Shown in pieces: positions 8,742-15,807 of a stretch of 64,000 nucleotides of DNA. The notes beneath the pieces were generated by a model. The model was not told the origin of the DNA. It made no database searches and worked only from the letters and a program-made list of their open reading frames with translations. This stretch comes from JADJNW01 sp964526645 (GTDB lineage: Bacteria > Bacteroidota > Bacteroidia > Chitinophagales > Saprospiraceae). Within the stretch, counting starts at the first letter, position 1. Each line of letters begins with the position of its first letter. Made by a program: the position numbers and the translations under genes. The stretch lies in contig CAZGJN010000007.1 of assembly GCA_964526645.1 (NCBI GenBank), forward strand, positions 53,098-117,097, in the 5' to 3' direction.

Positions 8742-10151
8742 ATGATTTTCGAATTTATTATAAACCTTGCTTTTTTATTTGGTGCACTGGCTTTTATCTG
8801 GGGCTTGCGCATGCTTAGTTCGCCTGATACGGCTCGCCGTGGGAATATCATAGCCGCTGTTGGGATGGGGGTCGCTATTGTGGCGGTGATGGTAATGCCC
8901 ATCAAATACACTTATGCTTACAATAATTATGCTTGGATCATCATAGCAATGGCTATTGGAGGGGTGATCGGGATTTATGTATCTTACAAAGTGAAAATGA
9001 CGGCGATGCCACAGATGGTGTCTCTCTTTAATGGTTTGGGAGGTGCTTGTGCAGTGGTATTAGCACTTGTAGAATTGATTACGGATTTTACCGGAGAGCG
9101 GGTGTCCAGCCAGGCAGCTGTGGCGAATGTGCTTTTTACTTTGTTTATTGGCGGCGTGACTTTCACAGGGAGCTTGCTGGCTTATGCTAAGTTGGAAGAT
9201 TTGCTGAAGGACAATAAATTTGTAATACCCAATCATTCTACTTTCAACCTAGTCTTGCTGGCTATTACACTGGGGCTTGGAGGCTATGTTTATTTTGCAG
9301 GAACCGCTAATGCACAGATTTTTGCTATTGTTTTCGTCGTTCTTTCTTTGATTTATGGGCTCTCTTTTGTAATACCGATTGGTGGGGCTGATATGCCAGT
9401 GGTTATTTCTCTGCTGAATTCTTTTTCGGGCATTTCTGCTATGGCTGCGGGGATTATTTCTGATAGCCGGATCATGATTGTAGGCGGCATTTTGGTAGGG
9501 GCTTCGGGGATTATTCTTACCTTGCTCATGTGCCGTGCGATGAATCGTTCCTTGCTAAATGTACTCATTGGTGGCTTCGGTGGTGGTGCTAGCAGCGCTC
9601 AAAAGGCGGCTGGCGACCAGGCAGTAAGGGAGATTACCCTCAATGATGCTGCTATTCAATTATACTATTCTCAAGCTGTTGTTTTTGTACCAGGCTATGG
9701 TTTGGCAGTAGCTCAAGCACAAAAAGCTTGTAAAGAAATTGACGATTTGCTTTCCGCTAATGGCGTAGATGTAAAATATGCCATTCACCCTGTGGCAGGG
9801 CGCATGCCAGGGCACATGAACGTGCTCCTTGCAGAGGCAGATGTACCTTACCCTAAATTATTAGACCTCGATGATTCTAACAATGCCCTGCAAAGCACAG
9901 ATGTAGTGGTGATTGTGGGAGCCAATGATGTTGTTAATCCCGCTGCTGAAGATGATCCAGGAAGCCCTATTTATGGTATGCCGGTACTCAAAGTATGGGA
10001 TGCCAAGCATGTCATTGTACTCAAGCGCAGTATGCGTTCGGGCTATGCCGGTATCGAAAATCCCTTATTTTTCCACCCCAAAACAAAGATGCTTTTCGGC
10101 GATGCCAAAGATTCGTTGACAAAATTGATCGCAGAAATTAAGTCGCTTTAA
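8742..10151 (+). CDS. pntB: NAD(P) transhydrogenase beta subunit
   Basis: The 469-residue product has an N-terminal membrane region of about nine helices (residues 1-265) and a C-terminal NADP(H)-binding domain (about 295-469). The latter contains the motif GYGLAVAQAQ, HPVAGRMPGHMNVLLAEA and VGANDVVNPAA, all typical of PntB. Together with PntAA and PntAB it forms the complete enzyme. It follows pntAB by 65 bases. No terminator is obvious directly after it, and the SPFH gene starts 110 bases on. Confidence 0.96.
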   Translation: MIFEFIINLAFLFGALAFIWGLRMLSSPDTARRGNIIAAVGMGVAIVAVMVMPIKYTYAYNNYAWIIIAMAIGGVIGIYVSYKVKMTAMPQMVSLFNGLGGACAVVLALVELITDFTGERVSSQAAVANVLFTLFIGGVTFTGSLLAYAKLEDLLKDNKFVIPNHSTFNLVLLAITLGLGGYVYFAGTANAQIFAIVFVVLSLIYGLSFVIPIGGADMPVVISLLNSFSGISAMAAGIISDSRIMIVGGILVGASGIILTLLMCRAMNRSLLNVLIGGFGGGASSAQKAAGDQAVREITLNDAAIQLYYSQAVVFVPGYGLAVAQAQKACKEIDDLLSANGVDVKYAIHPVAGRMPGHMNVLLAEADVPYPKLLDLDDSNNALQSTDVVVIVGANDVVNPAAEDDPGSPIYGMPVLKVWDAKHVIVLKRSMRSGYAGIENPLFFHPKTKMLFGDAKDSLTKLIAEIKSL

Positions 10152-10261
10152 TACTTCGTATTTCTGTTTTTTGAATTTTTTCAACGAAAAAGATATACAC
10201 AAAAAGCGTTTTTTTGTTATTTTGAGGAAGTAGAAGTTTTCCTAACTCAAAAACACCATTT

Positions 10262-11212
10262 ATGAGCACTTTAACAATTGTTCTGGCCGTATTGGGCATA
10301 CTCACCCTGATGTCGGGCTTATTTATCGTTCGCCAACAAACGGCTGTTATCGTGGAGCGCTTAGGGCGTTTTCACAGCGTTCGTTTGCCGGGCTTGCAAT
10401 TTAAAATTCCTTATATTGATCGCATTGCGGGCAGAGTCAGTCTCAAGATACAGCAATTAGATGTATTGGTCGAAACCAAAACCAAGGATAATGTTTTTGT
10501 GAAACTCAAGGTGTCTGTACAATTTAGAATTTTGGACAATTCTATCTTTGAAGCTTTTTACAGATTGCAAAATTCAACTGAACAGATCACAGCTTACGTC
10601 TTTGATACGGTGCGGGCAGAGGTTCCCAAAATGAAACTTGACGATGTATTTGAGCGCAAAGACGATATTGCACTGGCGATCCGCCGTGAGCTATCCGATG
10701 CAATGAATGAATATGGCTACGATATTGTGAAAGCTTTGGTTACAGATATTGATCCTGACCACGCTGTGAAAAATGCGATGAACCGTATTAATGCTGCGGA
10801 ACGCGAAAAAATCGCTGCGGAATACGAAGGGGAATCCGAGCGCATTCGTATTGTGGCAAAGGCAAAAGCGGAAGCGGAAAGCAAGCGCTTGCAGGGGCAG
10901 GGGATCGCTGACCAACGCCGCGAAATCGCCAGAGGTTTGGAAGAATCCGTGGAGGTTTTGAATCGGGTCGGGATCAATTCACAGGAAGCTTCTGCGCTGA
11001 TCGTGGTGACGCAGCACTACGATACCCTTCAATCAATGGGCGCTCATACCAATAGCAATCTAATTCTGCTACCGAACGCCCCTACCGCTGCCAGTGATAT
11101 GCTGACGCAAATGGTCACCTCTTTCGCTGCTTCTCAACAAATTGGCGAAGAACTCAAAAAAGGTGCCGTTCCACTAAAAGTACCCGAAAAAGTAAAACAG
11201 TTGAAGCAGTAA
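10262..11212 (+). CDS. SPFH/band 7 (stomatin-like) membrane protein
   Basis: The 316-residue protein has one N-terminal membrane helix (about 3-22) and then an SPFH domain (about 23-190) opening with RQQTAVIVERLGRFHSV. A long charged helix rich in Ala, Glu and Lys follows (about 180-235, including AKAKAEAESKRLQGQG). It resembles the QmcA/stomatin group, which forms large oligomeric cages on the inner membrane and associates with membrane microdomains and proteases such as FtsH. The gene stands alone between pntB and a lipoprotein gene and is closed by a hairpin terminator. Its specific partner cannot be read from the context. Confidence 0.92.
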   Translation: MSTLTIVLAVLGILTLMSGLFIVRQQTAVIVERLGRFHSVRLPGLQFKIPYIDRIAGRVSLKIQQLDVLVETKTKDNVFVKLKVSVQFRILDNSIFEAFYRLQNSTEQITAYVFDTVRAEVPKMKLDDVFERKDDIALAIRRELSDAMNEYGYDIVKALVTDIDPDHAVKNAMNRINAAEREKIAAEYEGESERIRIVAKAKAEAESKRLQGQGIADQRREIARGLEESVEVLNRVGINSQEASALIVVTQHYDTLQSMGAHTNSNLILLPNAPTAASDMLTQMVTSFAASQQIGEELKKGAVPLKVPEKVKQLKQ

Positions 11213-11232
11213 GTCGTATTCAATTGAGATAC

Positions 11233-11275
11233 AAATGCCGGTATCGGGTTCGCCTGACTCCGGCATTTTATTTTT
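11233..11275 (+). terminator. Terminator after the SPFH gene
   Basis: AAATGCCGG (11233-11241) pairs perfectly with CCGGCATTT (11260-11268) around an 18-base loop and is followed by a T-rich run. It lies 20 bases past the SPFH stop. The promoter box of the next gene begins right at its end. Confidence 0.7.
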
Positions 11276-11282
11276 ATATTTG
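11275..11282 (+). promoter_or_regulatory. -7 box of the lipoprotein gene
   Basis: TATATTTG is a full TAnnTTTG match, giving a predicted leader of about 27 bases before the ATG at 11316. No TTG is seen at a good -33 distance. Confidence 0.5.
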
Positions 11283-11315
11283 CTTCAAATTTTATTTCAC
11301 TAAAAAACACATAAA

Positions 11316-11990
11316 ATGAAAAAACAATTACATCTGACATGCCTGCTTGGCGCAATTTCTTTGATTCTTTTTTACAGTTGTGCTTCCACAACTGGCTTTC
11401 AGACAGGGCGAACCCTTGGGGCTGAAGCGGGGGAAATTAGTTTTTCGATCAATGGCACCCGTACACCAGACTTTGAAGCCCTTGAAGATGAAACAGATAC
11501 GGATTTCAACATTTTTGTACCCAACATTGAAATCAGCGGGCGATACGGTATCAGCGATAAAGTTGATTTTGGGATTCGTGCGAATACTTTTCTGAATATT
11601 CTGGCGGATGTAAAAGTGCAAATCGCTGGCGATCAGGAATCTCCCTTTGCTATGTCAACGGGCTTTGGTTTGGGGATGTTTGGTTTTATAAGTGGTGCAG
11701 GCGGTCTGTTCAATTTTCAGGTGCCTGTCTATGCGTCCTATCATCCATCTGAAAATATAGATTTGTATGTGGCACCTCGATACATCGGGCAATGGGGCAC
11801 TACTTTTGAGGAGTCATCGGGCTTGCTTAATTATTATGGCGCGAATTTTGGTTTTTTGGCCGGTAGGAAAGTGAAGTTCGGCATTGACTTGGCGCTTTTC
11901 AAATTGAGTAATCAAGATAGCGATTTTGATGACACCCTTTTCCAACTTGGGTTTGGTATGAAATTTAAAATCAGCGGCAAACAGGAATAA
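11316..11990 (+). CDS. Outer-membrane-type lipoprotein of unknown function, probably beta-strand rich
   Basis: The 224-residue product has a lipoprotein signal with Cys22 in FYSCAS. The mature part alternates polar and hydrophobic residues and ends with a strand-like tail (FQLGFGMKFKIS). Phrases such as ISGRYGISDKVDFGIRAN and YVAPRYIGQW are typical of small Bacteroidota barrel-like or transporter-like envelope proteins. I do not recognise a named family. It has its own promoter box and shares a bidirectional terminator with the convergent M14 peptidase gene. Function unknown. Confidence 0.75.
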   Translation: MKKQLHLTCLLGAISLILFYSCASTTGFQTGRTLGAEAGEISFSINGTRTPDFEALEDETDTDFNIFVPNIEISGRYGISDKVDFGIRANTFLNILADVKVQIAGDQESPFAMSTGFGLGMFGFISGAGGLFNFQVPVYASYHPSENIDLYVAPRYIGQWGTTFEESSGLLNYYGANFGFLAGRKVKFGIDLALFKLSNQDSDFDDTLFQLGFGMKFKISGKQE

Positions 11991-12003
11991 TGATTTAATG
12001 ATT

Positions 12004-12037
12004 CAAGCGTGACGGATTTTTGCTGCCGTCACGCTTG
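12004..12037. terminator. Bidirectional terminator between convergent genes
   Basis: CAAGCGTGACGG (12004-12015) and CCGTCACGCTTG (12026-12037) form a perfect 12-pair stem with a 10-base loop. It lies between the stops of the lipoprotein (plus) and the M14 peptidase (minus). T-tracts are weak on both sides, but the position and stem strength support termination for both. Confidence 0.6.
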
Positions 12038-12049
12038 ATTGAAGCAAGG

Positions 12050-14692
12050 CTAAAAGCCTCTTAGCAGCATCACCGCATTTTCCATCAGGCGGCTGGGACC
12101 GCGCCAGAACATCCGATATTGCGTATTATCCAAGAGAAAAACAATTTTGCCTTGCCCCATGGGGAGTACCCCCGCGAAGGTATTGCCAGCTATGTTTTTC
12201 TGGTTTTCCTCATTGGCATAGCCCGCCACGAAAAGGTTGTCTTTGTGATAAACTCCCACTGATTGTAAATCAGGATCAGGTTTAAACGCCAGGTTATCAA
12301 ATTTTAAAGTATATAATTCTTTACTCAATCCAAATGCTAAAGGGTGCGTATTGTCAATCAGCGCATTAAAGGCAGTACCCGGCACCCGCTTTTTACCATT
12401 GAAATCAGTACGGTCGGCGTAGGAGAGGAGCGTAGCTGCGGCGCTGGAATCGCGTTTTACCTCGAGTAGCTTGGTTTTGGTGAATTTAGACCGCTCATTG
12501 GTGAAAAATGGCGCCGCATCCTCTGTGGCAATAAGCACCCCACCGCCCTGAACCCAGGCTTTCAGTTGTTCGATCTGATCTTTTCCAAACAATTGATTCA
12601 AGCCATTGCCGCCGCCTGGCAGAATGAGCACATCGTAGTCCTTCAAGTCAGCGCCACCATAACGAGCGCCAAATTTCGGAATCGCCGTTTGTTGCAAAAT
12701 AGAAGCTTTGATTCGCTCAATCGGTAGCTGCACTTCCTGATCAAACAGGAAATAAATCTGCCCGGCTGTAAGGGAGTTGAAAGGCTGTTCCACCATTAGG
12801 GCTACTCTGGGTTGCATGACAGGCCGGTTGCGCGAAGAAGCCAAATCATAGCCATCCAGCATTCTCCCTGTATCGTGCCCATCAATTTCTACGTTCACTT
12901 GTTGAGCAATTGTCTGCATATCTTTCTGAATAACAGCTTCTTTTTCTGAATTATGACCGCGAAGGACGATCAAACTCCCGGCACCGTATTGCCGTTTGCC
13001 GTCGCTGAAAGGCTCAGACGCTGCGCGCACGCGATAGCCTTTGTCCCAGAGCAGAGCAAGGGCACGCGGGGCATTGCGCTGTTTCCATTCGATCACATAG
13101 GCGTATTGTGGATTGGGGTTATTGATTTTGCCTACTACCTGCGGCGCAGTTTTTACCACTTCTGTTGCTATTTTCAGGGCTGTATTAGTAGAATAAGCAT
13201 CGAGGTTGTAGGCGAGTGAAGCCGACCAAGTTGCCATATCGTACATCACAGAATCTTCAATTGCCATATTGCGTTCCATGACGCTATTAATCAACAAGTG
13301 ATGTGCCTGGTTGGTAGAAACGACGAATGTCCCCTTTTGAAATACTTTGCGCTCGGGTTTATTGGTTCTAAAATTTTTAGCATCGGCTACGCTTATTTCT
13401 GCGGTAGTGCGTTCCACTTTTATATTGTGGCGCAACAGCATCGCGATGACATCATACAAAAAACCGCTGTTGTCATCTGGCAGAAAATAGGCTTTAGTTG
13501 GAGATTTGCTATTGGCAGGATTCCAGGCATTACGGCTGTAGCGCAGCAGCATTTCTTTGTTTCTAAAAGTTGCCTTGATGGTAGCGATAGAGGTTGAAAA
13601 ATGATCAAAAACGCGTTGTTGCAGTGTGAGCACAGTGCCATCGTCGGTTTCCACTGCTATACCAGCGCCGATACCGCCCTGCTCCGTAAGCATACCGATA
13701 GCTCCATTCACACTTGGATAACTGGAGCCGTAGCCCGGATAAAAAAAGTCAAAGGCATCCCGTGTAAAATAATTGATTTGAAATTTATCAAAAATCTGAA
13801 TATTGGCTCTGCCAAAAGTATCACTCCAGGCTTCGTAGCTATCGGGCAAGAGTTTGTTGCGCGGCGTAGTACCAGGCATTGTGAAATAATTGCTGCTGTA
13901 GCCCTGCTCATGGTAGTCGGTATGTACTTGCGGCATCCATTTTTGATACTCTTTAGTCAGTTCCCGTCCTTCGGGGTGAATACCCCACACCCAATCCCGG
14001 TTGATATCAAACCAATAGTGGTTCGAGCGCCCGTTGGGCCACTCCTCGTAGTGTTCCATATCGCGGGGCTGATAGCCGGTTACATTACGTCGTACCGAAT
14101 TGTACCAATAAACGTAGCGGTCGCGCCCGTCAGGATTGATACAGATGTACAAGATAATGACCATGTTATCGAGTAAATTTTTTGTTTCTGCATCGGTTGC
14201 TGCCGCCAACCGGTAGGCTACCTGCATGGCTGCTTCGGTAGAGGAAGCTTCATTGCCGTGGATATTGTAGCTGTATGACAGAAAGACCGGATCGTTTTTG
14301 ATAATTTGTTCTACTTCGGCTGCCGGGGTGGCGGGGTCTGTCAATTTTAAATGGCGGGTACGCAATTCTTCCAGGCGGGCATGATTTGCCTCGGAGGTGA
14401 TCACTAAGTTTAATAGCGGCCGATGTTCATACGTTCGCCCATATTCGTTCAGAATCAATTTATCAGATGCAGCATCCAATGCTTTAAAATAGTTGGTCAC
14501 TTCTGCATGCACCGTAAAACGTTCGCCTACTTTATAACCTAATATCTTTTCAGGCGCAGGAATCGCTGGGTCGTATGGCAGATTAGGCTCATACGCGAGG
14601 CGATTATCCCAAATTTTGAAATCTTTTTGGAGTTGCGCATGCAATGAGTTGAGCAGCAGCAAGAAAGGGAGTAGAACTTTGAGTTTTTTCAT
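12050..14692 (-). CDS. Secreted M14-family zinc carboxypeptidase-like protein
   Basis: The 880-residue product has a signal peptide (cleavage near residue 20, HAQ). Its M14 peptidase domain spans about residues 45-400. Zinc ligands are visible as His145 and Glu148 in IHGNE and a distal His (257 or 261) in VHTDYHEQG, with the catalytic Glu337 in TEQGG. The region NPDGRDRYV is also typical. After a linker, residues about 640-760 look like a class I glutamine-amidotransferase-like fold (DVLILPGGGNGL then LKAWVQGGGVLIATE). Domain pairs of this kind are known in Bacteroidota M14 proteins. It probably degrades peptides outside the inner membrane. The gene is transcribed alone. Confidence 0.9.
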   Translation of the reverse strand: MKKLKVLLPFLLLLNSLHAQLQKDFKIWDNRLAYEPNLPYDPAIPAPEKILGYKVGERFTVHAEVTNYFKALDAASDKLILNEYGRTYEHRPLLNLVITSEANHARLEELRTRHLKLTDPATPAAEVEQIIKNDPVFLSYSYNIHGNEASSTEAAMQVAYRLAAATDAETKNLLDNMVIILYICINPDGRDRYVYWYNSVRRNVTGYQPRDMEHYEEWPNGRSNHYWFDINRDWVWGIHPEGRELTKEYQKWMPQVHTDYHEQGYSSNYFTMPGTTPRNKLLPDSYEAWSDTFGRANIQIFDKFQINYFTRDAFDFFYPGYGSSYPSVNGAIGMLTEQGGIGAGIAVETDDGTVLTLQQRVFDHFSTSIATIKATFRNKEMLLRYSRNAWNPANSKSPTKAYFLPDDNSGFLYDVIAMLLRHNIKVERTTAEISVADAKNFRTNKPERKVFQKGTFVVSTNQAHHLLINSVMERNMAIEDSVMYDMATWSASLAYNLDAYSTNTALKIATEVVKTAPQVVGKINNPNPQYAYVIEWKQRNAPRALALLWDKGYRVRAASEPFSDGKRQYGAGSLIVLRGHNSEKEAVIQKDMQTIAQQVNVEIDGHDTGRMLDGYDLASSRNRPVMQPRVALMVEQPFNSLTAGQIYFLFDQEVQLPIERIKASILQQTAIPKFGARYGGADLKDYDVLILPGGGNGLNQLFGKDQIEQLKAWVQGGGVLIATEDAAPFFTNERSKFTKTKLLEVKRDSSAAATLLSYADRTDFNGKKRVPGTAFNALIDNTHPLAFGLSKELYTLKFDNLAFKPDPDLQSVGVYHKDNLFVAGYANEENQKNIAGNTFAGVLPMGQGKIVFLLDNTQYRMFWRGPSRLMENAVMLLRGF

Positions 14693-15092
14693 TTTAATAC
14701 AGAGTTTATTTTGGATGAAGTACTTGGACAGCTTAAAAGTTAATAGCCTAAAATTTTATGATTTTGAAAATCAATAATTTAAAAAGAATAATTTATCTAT
14801 ATCTAAAATTATCTTTTTACTTATTCTTGTCAAGCGCTTATTTAAAATTAGACCGCGCTATTTTCGGATTAGACATTTTGGATTTAAAATATTTTCACGA
14901 AGTTTTGCCTTGTATCGGGCGTTTCAATTTTCTATTTCTGGCAAAGCTTGAGGTGCCGGAGGATTGGATCGGCATTATTATGCTTACCCATGCCAGCGCG
15001 AAGTAGGGTAGGAGCGGCAAGACGCTTGTTTTGCCGAGCAGCTTTTCACAAAAGCTCTTTTATTAGAGCGCATTCACTAATTTGATCGGGCA
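14693..15092. other. 400-base AT-rich gap with two small hairpins
   Basis: This gap holds the promoter region of the M14 gene and the 3' side of the barrel gene. Two inverted repeats sit near the right end: CGGCAA/TTGCCG (15015-15020 and 15031-15036) and AGCTTTT/AAAAGCT (15040-15046 and 15050-15056). The second is followed on the plus strand by CTTTTATT. They may end the barrel-protein transcript. A plus-strand frame of 82 codons (14758-15006) is present but not convincing as a gene. Confidence 0.4.
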
Positions 15093-15677
15093 TTAAAAAT
15101 TGTAAGTAAAGCCAAAACGCAATTCAAAAGGCAGATCAAGCGAGTTATTTTCCGGTAAATTGAGGTTGTACAGGAGCAAAATTTCATAACCAAAGGGAGA
15201 GCCGCTATTGTAACCACCACCCAGAAAAATGTTGTTGCGCTCGCGGCGCAGTACTTCAAGATCACCGGTAAAAGTACTAAAAACAGCTTCGTTTTCTAAT
15301 TCATATTCGGCGTGCAAAAAAATATTGCGAATAATTTTGTACCGGCTGAACACCCCCAATGCCCAGGAAAGAGGCTGTGCCGATTCTGTGTCATTGCCGA
15401 AGCGCACTTTGTAGTAAGAATACTGAATGGCAGCCCGCGGACCGACCGAAAATTCTTCAAAAATTTTGTAGCCAACCATAGGAGAGACCCCAATTTGAAA
15501 GAGACTCTCAAAGTTGTTGGAAGCAAAACCGAGGTTCAAGCCTCCTCCATACCACAGCCGGCTGCTGAAGTTGTCATTTTGTTTGCGATCACGGCTGCCA
15601 CGCTGTGCTGCCGCTTCTGGTGAAAAACTACAAAAAAGCACTAAAAAAAGTACACTGAGGCAGATTGCTTTTTTCAT
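15093..15677 (-). CDS. Secreted beta-barrel outer membrane protein
   Basis: The 194-residue product has a signal peptide (cleavage near residue 24, AAAQ). A basic stretch (RGSRDRKQ) follows, and then alternating amphipathic strands end in an aromatic terminal residue (FGFTYNF), the usual signature of an outer membrane barrel. Its size suggests an eight-stranded barrel. I do not assign a specific function. The gene diverges from the reprolysin-like protease gene 130 bases away; on the minus strand TATCTTTA about 20 bases upstream of the start is a near match to the -7 consensus. Confidence 0.75.
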   Translation of the reverse strand: MKKAICLSVLFLVLFCSFSPEAAAQRGSRDRKQNDNFSSRLWYGGGLNLGFASNNFESLFQIGVSPMVGYKIFEEFSVGPRAAIQYSYYKVRFGNDTESAQPLSWALGVFSRYKIIRNIFLHAEYELENEAVFSTFTGDLEVLRRERNNIFLGGGYNSGSPFGYEILLLYNLNLPENNSLDLPFELRFGFTYNF

Positions 15678-15807
15678 CGGGTTACAATTTTTTTTTGGTA
15701 AAGATAGAATCGAATTTGAAATGTTTTTATCAATCCTTTTTTAAGAACGCATTTTAAGAAAGTTTTGTAAATTGCTCTACAATTTTTAGCTACAAATCAT
15801 AATTCCC

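Noticed and set aside
14758..15006. Plus-strand open frame of 82 codons between the M14 and barrel genes
   Set aside because: It is AT-rich with a biased Leu/Ile/Tyr composition, has no promoter box and no family likeness; a hairpin after it is not enough to support it.
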